NCBI GenBank assembly: GCA_947396885.1
Contig: OX377204.1
Coordinates: forward strand, 53,245,139-53,309,138
Direction: 5' to 3'
DNA length: 64,000 bases
From: Heligmosomoides polygyrus polygyrus
Taxonomy: Eukaryota > Nematoda > Chromadorea > Rhabditida > Heligmosomidae
A program made the translations under genes and the position numbers. A model generated the notes under the pieces. The model searched no databases. It was not told the origin of the DNA and worked only from the letters and a program-made list of their open reading frames with translations. Numbering within the stretch: position 1 is the stretch's first letter; each line of letters starts with the position of its first letter. This document shows positions 19,816-31,722 of the stretch, in pieces.

Positions 19816-19897
19816 GCAGCGATGTCCGAGTGGTTAAGGAGATTGACTCGAAATCAATTGGGCTCTGCCCGCGCAGGTTCGAATCCTGCTCGCTGCG
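19816..19897 (+). tRNA. tRNA-Ser(CGA), intact (class C)
   Basis: Matches 3245. T run at 19903-19906. Flanked by P copies on both sides. Confidence 0.93.
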
Positions 19898-20468
19898 AAT
19901 CGTTTTGCAATGTTCCGTGATGCGCAGATTGGGGGGATGGGAGCTAGCGAGTACACGTACGCGGTGGTCCGCTAGGAGATGAAGTTGTTCGTGGACGCAA
20001 TTGGCTTGATGCTCGATGCCCGTCGACGGCGCTATGCAGCAACGTCCGAGTGCTTAAGGAGATTGACTAGAAATCAATTGGTCTCTGCCCGCGCAGGTTC
20101 GAATCCTACTCGCTGAGAATCGTTTTGCAATGGTCCGTGATGCGCAGGTTGCGTGGATGGGAGCTAGCGAGTACACGTACGCGGTGGTCCGCTAGGAGAT
20201 GAAGTTGTTCGTGGACGCAATGGGCTTGATGCTCGATGCCTGTCGACGGTGCTATGCAGCGATGTCCGAGTGGTTAAGGAGATTGACTCGAAATCAATTG
20301 GGCTCTGCCCGCGCAGGTTCGGATCCTGCTCGCTGCGAATCGTTTTGCAATGTTCCGTGATGCGCAGATTGGGGGGATGGGAGCTAGCGAGTACACGTAC
20401 GCGGTGGTCCGCTAGGAGATGAAGTTCTTCGTGGACGCAATGGGCTCCATGCCTGTCGGCGGTGCTAA

Positions 20469-20550
20469 GCAGCGATGTCCGAGTGGTTAAGGAGATTGAC
20501 TAGAAATCAATTGGGCTCTGCCCGCGCAGGTTCGAATCCTGCTCGCTGCG
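20469..20550 (+). tRNA. tRNA-Ser(AGA), intact (class S)
   Basis: Matches 2156, but the base pair before the gene reads CTAAGCAGCG instead of CTATGCAGCG. T run at 20556-20559. The same upstream change marks 27352, 29276, 31641 and 41449. Confidence 0.93.
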
Positions 20551-22585
20551 AGTCATTTTGCAATGGTCCGTGATGCGCAGATTGGGTGGATGGGAGCTAG
20601 CGAGTACACGTACGGTGGTCCGCTAGGAGGTGAAGTTCTTCGTGGACGCAATGGGCTCCATGCCTGTCGGCGGTGCTATGCAGCGATGTCCGAGTGGTTA
20701 AGGAGATTGACTAGAAATCAATTGGGCTCTGCCGCGCAGGTTCGAATCCTACTCGCTGCGAATCGTTTTGCAATGGTCCGTTATGCGCAGATTGGGGGGA
20801 TGGGAGCTAGCGAGTACACGTACGCGGTGGTCCGCTAGGAGATGAAGTTCTTCGTGGACGCAATGGGCTCCATGCCTGTCGGCGGTGCTATGCAGCGATG
20901 TCCGACTGGTTAAAGAGATTGACTAGAAATCAATTGGGCTCTGCCCGCGCAGGTTCGAATCCTGCTCGCTGCGAATCATTTTGCAATGGTCCGTTATGCG
21001 CAGATTGGGGGGATGGGAGCTAGCGAGTACACGTACGCGGTGGTCCGCTAGGAGATGAAGTTCTTCGCGGACGCAATGGGCTCCATGCCTGTCGGCGGTG
21101 CTATGCAGCGATGTCCGAGTGGTTAAGGAGATTGACTCGAAATCAATTAGGCTCTGCCCGCGCAGGTTCGAATCCTGCTCGCTGCGAATCATTTTGCAAT
21201 GGTCCGTGATGCGCAGATTGGGTGGATGGGAGCTAGCGAGTACACGTACGGTTGTCCGCTAGGAGATGAAGTTCTTCGTGGACGCAATGGGCTCCATGCC
21301 TGTCGGCGGTGCTATGCAGCGATGTCCGACTGGTTAAAGAGATTGACTAGAAATCAATTGGGCTCTGCCCGCGCAGGTTCGAATCCTGCTCGCTGCGAAT
21401 CATTTTGCAATGGTCCGTTATGCGCAGATTGGGGGGATGGGAGCTAGCGAGTACACGTACGCGGTGGTCCGCTAGGAGATGAAGTTCTTCGTGGACGCAA
21501 TGGGCTCCATGCCTGTCGGCGGTGCTATGCAGCGATGTCCGACTGGTTAAAGAGATTGACTAGAAATCAATTGGGCTCTGCCCGCGCAGGTTCGAATCCT
21601 GCTCGCTGCGAATCATTTTGCAATGGTCCGTTATGCGCAGATTGGGTGGATGGGAGCTAGCGAGTACACGTACGGTGGTCCGCTAGGAGGTGAAGTTCTT
21701 CGTGGACGCAATGGGCTCCATGCCTGTCGGCGGTGCTATGCAGCGATGTCCGAGTGGTTAAGGAGATTGACTAGAAATCAATTGGGCTCTGCCGCGCAGG
21801 TTCGAATCCTACTCGCTGCGAGTCATTTTGCAATGGTCCGTGATGCGCAGATTGGGTGGATGGGAGCTAGCGAGTACACGTACGGTGGTCCGCTAGGAGG
21901 TGAAGTTCTTCGTGGACGCAATGGGCTCCATGCCTGTCGGCGGTGCTATGCAGCGATGTCCGAGTGGTTAAGGAGATTGACTAGAAATCAATTGGGCTCT
22001 GCCGCGCAGGTTCGAATCCTACTCGCTGCGAATCGTTTTGCAATGGTCCGTTATGCGCAGATTGGGGGGATGGGAGCTAGCGAGTACACGTACGCGGTGG
22101 TCCGCTAGGAGATGAAGTTCTTCGTGGACGCAATGGGCTCCATGCCTGTCGGCGGTGCTATGCAGCGATGTCCGACTGGTTAAAGAGATTGACTAGAAAT
22201 CAATTGGGCTCTGCCCGCGCAGGTTCGAATCCTGCTCGCTGCGAATCATTTTGCAATGGTCCGTTATGCGCAGATTGGGGGGATGGGAGCTAGCGAGTAC
22301 ACGTACGCGGTGGTCCGCTAGGAGATGAAGTTCTTCGCGGACGCAATGGGCTCCATGCCTGTCGGCGGTGCTATGCAGCGATGTCCGAGTGGTTAAGGAG
22401 ATTGACTCGAAATCAATTAGGCTCTGCCCGCGCAGGTTCGAATCCTGCTCGCTGCGAATCATTTTGCAATGGTCCGTGATGCGCAGATTGGGTGGATGGG
22501 AGCTAGCGAGTACACGTACGGTTGTCCGCTAGGAGATGAAGTTCTTCGTGGACGCAATGGGCTCCATGCCTGTCGGCGGTGCTAT

Positions 22586-22667
22586 GCAGCGATGTCCGAG
22601 TGGTTAAGGAGATTGACTCGAAATCAATTGGGCTCTGCCCGCGCAGGTTCGAATCCTGCTCGCTGCG
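22586..22667 (+). tRNA. tRNA-Ser(CGA), intact (class C)
   Basis: Matches 3245. T run at 22673-22676. Preceded by V at 22375. Confidence 0.93.
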
Positions 22668-24097
22668 AATCGTTTTGCAATGTTCCGTGATGCGCAGATT
22701 GGGGGGATGGGAGCTAGCGACTACACGTACGCGGTGGTCCGCTAGGAGATGAAGTTCTTCGTGGACGCAATGGGCTCCATGCCTGTCGGCGGTGCTATGC
22801 AGCGATGTCCGAGTGGTTAAGGAGATTGACTAGAAATCAATTGGGCTCTGCCGCGCAGGTTCGAATCCTACTCGCTGCGAATCGTTTTGCAATGGTCCGT
22901 TATGCGCAGATTGGGGGGATGGGAGCTAGCGAGTACACGTACGCGGTGGTCCGCTAGGAGATGAAGTTCTTCGTGGACGCAATGGGCTCCATGCCTGTCG
23001 GCGGTGCTATGCAGCGATGTCCGACTGGTTAAAGAGATTGACTAGAAATCAATTGGGCTCTGCCCGCGCAGGTTCGAATCCTGCTCGCTGCGAATCATTT
23101 TGCAATGGTCCGTTATGCGCAGATTGGGGGGATGGGAGCTAGCGAGTACACGTACGCGGTGGTCCGCTAGGAGATGAAGTTCTTCGCGGACGCAATGGGC
23201 TCCATGCCTGTCGGCGGTGCTATGCAGCGATGTCCGAGTGGTTAAGGAGATTGACTCGAAATCAATTAGGCTCTGCCCGCGCAGGTTCGAATCCTGCTCG
23301 CTGCGAATCGTATTGCAATGGTCCATGATGCGCAGATTGGGTGGAGGGGAGCTATCCAGTACACGTACGCGGTGGCCGGCTCAATGATGAAGTTTTTCGT
23401 GGACGCAATGGGCTTGATGCTCGATGCCCGTCGACGGCGCTATGCAGCAACGTCCGAGTGCTTAAGTAGATTGACTAGAAATCAATTGGTCTCTGCCCGC
23501 GCAGGTTCGAATCCTACTCGCTGAGAATCGTTTTGCAATGGTCCGTGATGCGCAGATTGGGTGGAGGGTGAACTAGCGAGGACACGTACGCGGTGGTCCG
23601 CTAGGAGATGAAGTTCTTCGTGGACGCAATTGGCTTGATGCTCGATGCCCGTCGACGGCGCTATGCAGCAACGTCCGAGTGCTTAAGGAGATTGACTAGA
23701 AATCAATTGGTCTCTGCCCGCGCAGGTTCGAATCCTACTCGCTGAGAATCGTTTTGCAATGGTCCGTGATGCGCAGGTTGCGTGGATGGGAGCTAGCGAG
23801 TACACGTACGCGGTGGTCCGCTAGGAGATGAAGTTGTTCGTGGACGCAATGGGCTTGATGCTCGATGCCTGTCGACGGTGCTATGCAGCGATGTCCGAGT
23901 GGTTAAGGAGATTGACTCGAAATCAATTGGGCTCTGCCCGCGCAGGTTCGGATCCTGCTCGCTGCGAATCGTTTTGCAATGTTCCGTGATGCGCAGATTG
24001 GGGGGATGGGAGCTAGCGAGTACACGTACGCGGTGGTCCGCTAGGAGATGAAGTTCTTCGTGGACGCAATGGGCTCCATGCCTGTCGGCGGTGCTAT

Positions 24098-24179
24098 GCA
24101 GCGATGTCCGAGTGGTTAAGGAGATTGACTAGAAATCAATTGGGCTCTGCCCGCGCAGGTTCGAATCCTGCTCGCTGCG
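24098..24179 (+). tRNA. tRNA-Ser(AGA), intact (class S)
   Basis: Matches 2156. T run at 24185-24188. Neighbours: B at 23885, D at 24309. Confidence 0.93.
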
Positions 24180-24520
24180 AGTCATTTTGCAATGGTCCAT
24201 GATGCGCAGATTGGGTGGATGGGAGCTAGCGAGTACACGTACGGTGGTCCGCTAGGAGGTGAAGTTCTTCGTGGACGCAATGGGCTCCATGCCTGTCGGC
24301 GGTGCTATGCAGCGATGTCCGAGTGGTTAAGGAGATTGACTAGAAATCAATTGGGCTCTGCCGCGCAGGTTCGAATCCTACTCGCTGCGAATCGTTTTGC
24401 AATGGTCCGTTATGCGCAGATTGGGGGGATGGGAGCTAGCGAGTACACGTACGCGGTGGTCCGCTAGGAGATGAAGTTCTTCGTGGACGCAATGGGCTCC
24501 ATGCCTGTCGGCGGTGCTAT

Positions 24521-24602
24521 GCAGCGATGTCCGACTGGTTAAGGAGATTGACTAGAAATCAATTGGTCTCTGCCCGCGCAGGTTCGAATCCTACTCGCTG
24601 AG
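24521..24602 (+). tRNA. tRNA-Ser(AGA)-like, H/P recombinant
   Basis: The gene starts with the H marker GACTGG but continues with TTAAGGAG rather than TTAAAGAG, then has the P-type GGTC arm, CCTAC and TCGCTGAG end. The class changes within about six bases in the D arm, so this is a direct record of an exchange inside the gene. Unique in the window. Confidence 0.75.
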
Positions 24603-25402
24603 AATCGTTTTGCAATGGTCCGTGATGCGCAGATTGGGTGGAGGGTGAACTAGCGAGGACACGTACGCGGTGGTCCGCTAGGAGATGAAGTTGTTCGTGG
24701 ACGCAATTGGCTTGATGCTCGATGCCCGTCGACGGCGCTATGCAGCAACGTCCGAGTGCTTAAGGAGATTGACTAGAAATCAATTGGTCTCTGCCCGCGC
24801 AGGTTCGAATCCTACTCGCTGAGAATCGTTTTGCAATGGTCCGTGATGCGCAGGTTGCGTGGATGGGAGCTAGCGAGTACACGTACGCGGTGGTCCGCTA
24901 GGAGATGAAGTTTTTCGTGGACGCAATGGGCTTGATGCTCGATGCCCGTCGACGGCGCTATGCAGCAACGTCCGAGTGCTTAAGGAGATTGACTAGAAAT
25001 CAATTGGTCTCTGCCCGCGCAGGTTCGAATCCTACTCGCTGAGAATCGTTTTGCAATGGTCCGTGATGCGCAGATTGGGTGGAGGGTGAACTAGCGAGGA
25101 CACGTACGCGGTGGTCCGCTAGGAGATGAAGTTGTTCGTGGACGCAATTGGCTTGATGCTCGATGCCCGTCGACGGCGCTATGCAGCAACGTCCGAGTGC
25201 TTAAGGAGATTGACTAGAAATCAATTGGACTCTGCCCGCGCAGGTTCGAATCCTACTCGCTGAGAATCGTTTTGCAATGGTCCGTGATGCGCAGGTTGCG
25301 TGGATGGGAGCTAGCGAGTACACGTACGCGGTGGTCCGCTAGGAGATGAAGTTGTTCGTGGACGCAATGGGCTTGATGCTCGATGCCTGTCGACGGTGCT
25401 AT

Positions 25403-25484
25403 GCAGCGATGTCCGAGTGGTTAAGGAGATTGACTCGAAATCAATTGGGCTCTGCCCGCGCAGGTTCGAATCCTGCTCGCTGCG
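25403..25484 (+). tRNA. tRNA-Ser(CGA), intact (class C)
   Basis: Matches 3245. T run at 25490-25493. Confidence 0.93.
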
Positions 25485-25833
25485 AATCGTTTTGCAATGT
25501 TCCGTGATGCGCAGATTGGGGGGATGGGAGCTAGCGAGTACACGTACGCGGTGGTCCGCTAGGAGATGAAGTTGTTCGTGGACGCAATTGGCTTGATGCT
25601 CGATGCCTGTCGGCGGTGCTATGCAGCGATGTCCGAGTGCTTAAGGAGATTGACTAGAAATCAATTGGGCTCTGCCCGCGCATGTTCGAATCCTGCTCGC
25701 TGCGAATCATTTTGCAATGGTCCGTGATGCGCAGATTGGGTGGATGGGAGCTAGCGAGTACACGTACGGTTGTCCGCTAGGAGATGAAGTTCTTCGTGGA
25801 CGCAATGGGCTCCATGCCTGTCGGCGGTGCTAT

Positions 25834-25915
25834 GCAGCGATGTCCGAGTGGTTAAGGAGATTGACTCGAAATCAATTGGGCTCTGCCCGCGCAGGTTCGA
25901 ATCCTGCTCGCTGCG
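25834..25915 (+). tRNA. tRNA-Ser(CGA), intact (class C)
   Basis: Matches 3245. T run at 25921-25924. Preceded by M at 25623. Confidence 0.93.
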
Positions 25916-26046
25916 AATCGTTTTGCAATGTTCCGTGATGCGCAGATTGGGGGGATGGGAGCTAGCGACTACACGTACGCGGTGGTCCGCTAGGAGATGA
26001 AGTTCTTCGTGGACGCAATGGGCTCCATGCCTGTCGGCGGTGCTAT

Positions 26047-26128
26047 GCAGCGATGTCCGAGTGGTTAAGGAGATTGACTAGAAATCAATTGGGCTCTGCC
26101 CGCGCAGGTTCGAATCCTGCTCGCTGCG
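26047..26128 (+). tRNA. tRNA-Ser(AGA), intact (class S)
   Basis: Matches 2156. T run at 26134-26137. Followed by the Xs hybrid at 26258. Confidence 0.93.
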
Positions 26129-26697
26129 AATCATTTTGCAATGGTCCGTGATGCGCAGATTGGGTGGATGGGAGCTAGCGAGTACACGTACGGTGGTCCG
26201 CTAGGAGGTGAAGTTCTTCGTGGACGCAATGGGCTCCATGCCTGTCGGCGGTGCTATGCAGCGATGTCCGAGTGGTTAAGGAGATTGACTAGAAATCAAT
26301 TGGGCTCTGCCCGCGCAGGTTCGAATCCTACTCGCTGAGAATCGTTTTGCAATGGTCCGTGATGCGCAGGTTGCGTGGATGGGAGCTAGCGAGTACACGT
26401 ACGCGGTGGTCCGCTAGGAGATGAAGTTGTTCGTGGACGCAATGGGCTTGATGCTCGATGCCTGTCGACGGTGCTATGCAGCGATGTCCGAGTGGTTAAG
26501 GAGATTGACTCGAAATCAATTGGGCTCTGCCCGCGCAGGTTCGAATCCTACTCGCTGAGAATCGTTTTGCAATGGTCCGTGATGCGCAGATTGGGTGGAT
26601 GGGAGCTAGCGAGTACACGTACGCGGTGGCCGGCTCAATGATGAAGTTTTTCGTGGACGCAATGGGCTTGATGCTCGATGCCCGTCGACGGCGCTAT

Positions 26698-26779
26698 GCA
26701 GCAACGTCCGAGTGCTTAAGGAGATTGACTAGAATTCAATTGGTCTCTGCCCGCGCAGGTTCGAACCCTACTCGCTGAG
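26698..26779 (+). tRNA. tRNA-Ser(AGA)-like, Pe with extra T-loop change
   Basis: A Pe copy whose T arm reads TTCGAACCCTAC instead of TTCGAATCCTAC, so T-loop position 60 is C. Box B is altered at one base. Its partner at 30987 in the second block copy lacks the change. Confidence 0.66.
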
Positions 26780-27351
26780 AATCGTTTTGCAATGGTCCGT
26801 GATGCGCAGATTGGGTGGAGGGTGAACTAGCGAGGACACGTACGCGGTGGTCCGCTAGGAGATGAAGTTGTTCGTGGACGCAATTGGCTTGATGCACGAT
26901 GCCCGTCGACGGCGCTATGCAGCAACGTCCGAGTGCTTAAGGAGATTGACTAGAAATCAATTGGTCTCTGCCCGCGCAGGTTCGAATCCTACTCGCTGAG
27001 AATCGTTTTGCAATGGTCCGTGATGCGCAGGTTGCGTGGATGGGAGCTAGCGAGTACACGTACGCGGTGGTCCGCTAGGAGATGAAGTTGTTCGTGGACG
27101 CAATGGGCTTGATGCTCGATGCCTGTCGACGGTGCTATGCAGCGATGTCCGAGTGGTTAAGGAGATTGACTCGAAATCAATTGGGCTCTGCCCGCGCAGG
27201 TTCGGATCCTGCTCGCTGCGAATCGTTTTGCAATGTTCCGTGATGCGCAGATTGGGGGGATGGGAGCTAGCGAGTACACGTACGCGGTGGTCCGCTAGGA
27301 GATGAAGTTCTTCGTGGACGCAATGGGCTCCATGCCTGTCGGCGGTGCTAA

Positions 27352-27433
27352 GCAGCGATGTCCGAGTGGTTAAGGAGATTGACTAGAAATCAATTGGGCT
27401 CTGCCCGCGCAGGTTCGAATCCTGCTCGCTGCG
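27352..27433 (+). tRNA. tRNA-Ser(AGA), intact (class S)
   Basis: Matches 2156, with the CTAAGCAGCG junction. T run at 27439-27442. Confidence 0.93.
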
Positions 27434-28198
27434 AGTCATTTTGCAATGGTCCGTGATGCGCAGATTGGGTGGATGGGAGCTAGCGAGTACACGTACGGTG
27501 GTCCGCTAGGAGGTGAAGTTCTTCGTGGACGCAATGGGCTCCATGCCTGTCGGCGGTGCTATGCAGCGATGTCCGAGTGGTTAAGGAGATTGACTAGAAA
27601 TCAATTGGGCTCTGCCGCGCAGGTTCGAATCCTACTCGCTGCGAATCGTTTTGCAATGGTCCGTTATGCGCAGATTGGGGGGATGGGAGCTAGCGAGTAC
27701 ACGTACGCGGTGGTCCGCTAGGAGATGAAGTTCTTCGTGGACGCAATGGGCTCCATGCCTGTCGGCGGTGCTATGCAGCGATGTCCGACTGGTTAAAGAG
27801 ATTGACTAGAAATCAATTGGGCTCTGCCCGCGCAGGTTCGAATCCTGCTCGCTGCGAATCATTTTGCAATGGTCCGTTATGCGCAGATTGGGGGGATGGG
27901 AGCTAGCGAGTACACGTACGCGGTGGTCCGCTAGGAGATGAAGTTCTTCGCGGACGCAATGGGCTCCATGCCTGTCGGCGGTGCTATGCAGCGATGTCCG
28001 AGTGGTTAAGGAGATTGACTCGAAATCAATTAGGCTCTGCCCGCGCAGGTTCGAATCCTGCTCGCTGCGAATCATTTTGCAATGGTCCGTGATGCGCAGA
28101 TTGGGTGGATGGGAGCTAGCGAGTACACGTACGGTTGTCCGCTAGGAGATGAAGTTCTTCGTGGACGCAATGGGCTCCATGCCTGTCGGCGGTGCTAT

Positions 28199-28280
28199 GC
28201 AGCGATGTCCGAGTGGTTAAGGAGATTGACTCGAAATCAATTGGGCTCTGCCCGCGCAGGTTCGAATCCTGCTCGCTGCG
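28199..28280 (+). tRNA. tRNA-Ser(CGA), intact (class C)
   Basis: Matches 3245. T run at 28286-28289. Confidence 0.93.
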
Positions 28281-28411
28281 AATCGTTTTGCAATGTTCCG
28301 TGATGCGCAGATTGGGGGGATGGGAGCTAGCGACTACACGTACGCGGTGGTCCGCTAGGAGATGAAGTTCTTCGTGGACGCAATGGGCTCCATGCCTGTC
28401 GGCGGTGCTAT

Positions 28412-28493
28412 GCAGCGATGTCCGAGTGGTTAAGGAGATTGACTAGAAATCAATTGGGCTCTGCCCGCGCAGGTTCGAATCCTGCTCGCTGCG
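28412..28493 (+). tRNA. tRNA-Ser(AGA), intact (class S)
   Basis: Matches 2156. T run at 28499-28502. Neighbours: C at 28199, Xs at 28623. Confidence 0.93.
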
Positions 28494-29275
28494 AATCATT
28501 TTGCAATGGTCCGTGATGCGCAGATTGGGTGGATGGGAGCTAGCGAGTACACGTACGGTGGTCCGCTAGGAGGTGAAGTTCTTCGTGGACGCAATGGGCT
28601 CCATGCCTGTCGGCGGTGCTATGCAGCGATGTCCGAGTGGTTAAGGAGATTGACTAGAAATCAATTGGGCTCTGCCCGCGCAGGTTCGAATCCTACTCGC
28701 TGAGAATCGTTTTGCAATGGTCCGTGATGCGCAGGTTGCGTGGATGGGAGCTAGCGAGTACACGTACGCGGTGGTCCGCTAGGAGATGAAGTTGTTCGTG
28801 GACGCAATGGGCTTGATGCTCGATGCCCGTCGACGGCGCTATGCAGCAACGTCCGAGTGCTTAAGGAGATTGACTAGAAATCAATTGGTCTCTGCCCGCG
28901 CAGGTTCGAATCCTACTCGCTGAGAATCGTTTTGCAATGGTCCGTGATGCGCAGGTTGCGTGGATGGGAGCTAGCGAGTACACGTACGCGGTGGTCCGCT
29001 AGGAGATGAAGTTGTTCGTGGACGCAATGGGCTTGATGCTCGATGCCTGTCGACGGTGCTATGCAGCGATGTCCGAGTGGTTAAGGAGATTGACTCGAAA
29101 TCAATTGGGCTCTGCCCGCGCAGGTTCGGATCCTGCTCGCTGCGAATCGTTTTGCAATGTTCCGTGATGCGCAGATTGGGGGGATGGGAGCTAGCGAGTA
29201 CACGTACGCGGTGGTCCGCTAGGAGATGAAGTTCTTCGTGGACGCAATGGGCTCCATGCCTGTCGGCGGTGCTAA

Positions 29276-29357
29276 GCAGCGATGTCCGAGTGGTTAAGGA
29301 GATTGACTAGAAATCAATTGGGCTCTGCCCGCGCAGGTTCGAATCCTGCTCGCTGCG
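29276..29357 (+). tRNA. tRNA-Ser(AGA), intact (class S)
   Basis: Matches 2156, with the CTAAGCAGCG junction. T run at 29363-29366. Confidence 0.93.
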
Positions 29358-30122
29358 AGTCATTTTGCAATGGTCCGTGATGCGCAGATTGGGTGGATGG
29401 GAGCTAGCGAGTACACGTACGGTGGTCCGCTAGGAGGTGAAGTTCTTCGTGGACGCAATGGGCTCCATGCCTGTCGGCGGTGCTATGCAGCGATGTCCGA
29501 GTGGTTAAGGAGATTGACTAGAAATCAATTGGGCTCTGCCGCGCAGGTTCGAATCCTACTCGCTGCGAATCGTTTTGCAATGGTCCGTTATGCGCAGATT
29601 GGGGGGATGGGAGCTAGCGAGTACACGTACGCGGTGGTCCGCTAGGAGATGAAGTTCTTCGTGGACGCAATGGGCTCCATGCCTGTCGGCGGTGCTATGC
29701 AGCGATGTCCGACTGGTTAAAGAGATTGACTAGAAATCAATTGGGCTCTGCCCGCGCAGGTTCGAATCCTGCTCGCTGCGAATCATTTTGCAATGGTCCG
29801 TTATGCGCAGATTGGGGGGATGGGAGCTAGCGAGTACACGTACGCGGTGGTCCGCTAGGAGATGAAGTTCTTCGCGGACGCAATGGGCTCCATGCCTGTC
29901 GGCGGTGCTATGCAGCGATGTCCGAGTGGTTAAGGAGATTGACTCGAAATCAATTAGGCTCTGCCCGCGCAGGTTCGAATCCTGCTCGCTGCGAATCATT
30001 TTGCAATGGTCCGTGATGCGCAGATTGGGTGGATGGGAGCTAGCGAGTACACGTACGGTTGTCCGCTAGGAGATGAAGTTCTTCGTGGACGCAATGGGCT
30101 CCATGCCTGTCGGCGGTGCTAT

Positions 30123-30204
30123 GCAGCGATGTCCGAGTGGTTAAGGAGATTGACTCGAAATCAATTGGGCTCTGCCCGCGCAGGTTCGAATCCTGCTCGC
30201 TGCG
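30123..30204 (+). tRNA. tRNA-Ser(CGA), intact (class C)
   Basis: Matches 3245. T run at 30210-30213. The next intact CGA copy is 30 kb downstream, at 60383. Confidence 0.93.
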
Positions 30205-30335
30205 AATCGTTTTGCAATGTTCCGTGATGCGCAGATTGGGGGGATGGGAGCTAGCGACTACACGTACGCGGTGGTCCGCTAGGAGATGAAGTTCTTCGTG
30301 GACGCAATGGGCTCCATGCCTGTCGGCGGTGCTAT

Positions 30336-30417
30336 GCAGCGATGTCCGAGTGGTTAAGGAGATTGACTAGAAATCAATTGGGCTCTGCCCGCGCAGGTTC
30401 GAATCCTGCTCGCTGCG
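30336..30417 (+). tRNA. tRNA-Ser(AGA), intact (class S)
   Basis: Matches 2156. T run at 30423-30426. The spacer after it has a private GTGGGTGCAATGG change. Confidence 0.93.
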
Positions 30418-31640
30418 AATCATTTTGCAATGGTCCGTGATGCGCAGATTGGGTGGATGGGAGCTAGCGAGTACACGTACGGTGGTCCGCTAGGAGGTGA
30501 AGTTCTTCGTGGGTGCAATGGGCTCCATGCCTGTCGGCGGTGCTATGCAGCGATGTCCGAGTGGTTAAGGAGATTGACTAGAAATCAATTGGGCTCTGCC
30601 CGCGCAGGTTCGAATCCTACTCGCTGAGAATCGTTTTGCAATGGTCCGTGATGCGCAGGTTGCGTGGATGGGAGCTAGCGAGTACACGTACGCGGTGGTC
30701 CGCTAGGAGATGAAGTTGTTCGTGGACGCAATGGGCTTGATGCTCGATGCCTGTCGACGGTGCTATGCAGCGATGTCCGAGTGGTTAAGGAGATTGACTC
30801 GAAATCAATTGGGCTCTGCCCGCGCAGGTTCGAATCCTACTCGCTGAGAATCGTTTTGCAATGGTCCGTGATGCGCAGATTGGGTGGATGGGAGCTAGCG
30901 AGTACACGTACGCGGTGGCCGGCTCAATGATGAAGTTTTTCGTGGACGCAATGGGCTTGATGCTCGATGCCCGTCGACGGCGCTATGCAGCAACGTCCGA
31001 GTGCTTAAGGAGATTGACTAGAATTCAATTGGTCTCTGCCCGCGCAGGTTCGAATCCTACTCGCTGAGAATCGTTTTGCAATGGTCCGTGATGCGCAGAT
31101 TGGGTGGAGGGTGAACTAGCGAGGACACGTACGCGGTGGTCCGCTAGGAGATGAAGTTGTTCGTGGACGCAATTGGCTTGATGCACGATGCCCGTCGACG
31201 GCGCTATGCAGCAACGTCCGAGTGCTTAAGGAGATTGACTAGAAATCAATTGGTCTCTGCCCGCGCAGGTTCGAATCCTACTCGCTGAGAATCGTTTTGC
31301 AATGGTCCGTGATGCGCAGGTTGCGTGGGTGGGAGCTAGCGAGTACACGTACGCGGTGGTCCGCTAGGAGATGAAGTTGTTCGTGGACGCAATGGGCTTG
31401 ATGCTCGATGCCTGTCGACGGTGCTATGCAGCGATGTCCGAGTGGTTAAGGAGATTGACTCGAAATCAATTGGGCTCTGCCCGCGCAGGTTCGGATCCTG
31501 CTCGCTGCGAATCGTTTTGCAATGTTCCGTGATGCGCAGATTGGGGGGATGGGAGCTAGCGAGTACACGTACGCGGTGGTCCGCTAGGAGATGAAGTTCT
31601 TCGTGGACGCAATGGGCTCCATGCCTGTCGGCGGTGCTAA

Positions 31641-31722
31641 GCAGCGATGTCCGAGTGGTTAAGGAGATTGACTAGAAATCAATTGGGCTCTGCCCGCGCA
31701 GGTTCGAATCCTGCTCGCTGCG
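31641..31722 (+). tRNA. tRNA-Ser(AGA), intact (class S)
   Basis: Matches 2156, with the CTAAGCAGCG junction. T run at 31728-31731. Confidence 0.93.

Larger units (their letters stand above)
18091..20255 (+). repeat. Broken fifth HOR copy followed by mosaic units
   Basis: Starts: 18091 Xa, 18312 Mp, 18532 Pe, 18746 D, then the order jumps to 18956 C, 19167 C, 19385 M, 19596 P (variable arm GGAC), 19816 C, 20036 P. The first four units match the HOR. The spacer after 18746 switches to the type that precedes 4524. The spacer after 18956 joins the GCGACTACACG marker (seen after 4524) to a CGGTTGTCCGC half, so it is itself recombinant. Confidence 0.88.
20256..26257 (+). repeat. Mosaic block, 28 units, rich in D-H-V cassettes
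   Basis: Starts: 20256 B, 20469 S, 20680 D, 20892 H, 21105 V, 21316 H, 21529 H, 21740 D, 21950 D, 22162 H, 22375 V, 22586 C, 22799 D, 23011 H, 23224 V, 23444 Pt, 23665 P, 23885 B, 24098 S, 24309 D, 24521 X-type hybrid, 24742 P, 24962 P, 25183 P (variable arm GGAC), 25403 C, 25623 M, 25834 C, 26047 S. D-H-V occurs three times and H-H and D-D doublets show single-unit duplications. Confidence 0.9.
26258..30546 (+). repeat. 20-unit repeat block (4,289 bp), first copy
   Basis: Starts: 26258 Xs, 26478 Xc, 26698 Pe, 26919 P, 27139 B, 27352 S, 27563 D, 27775 H, 27988 V, 28199 C, 28412 S, 28623 Xs, 28843 P, 29063 B, 29276 S, 29487 D, 29699 H, 29912 V, 30123 C, 30336 S. The run from 27139 to 28623 repeats at 29063-30547 (offset 1,924 bp). 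The block start recurs at 30547 (offset 4,289), with the rare CTAAGCAGCG upstream junction kept at 27352, 29276 and 31641. Confidence 0.88.
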
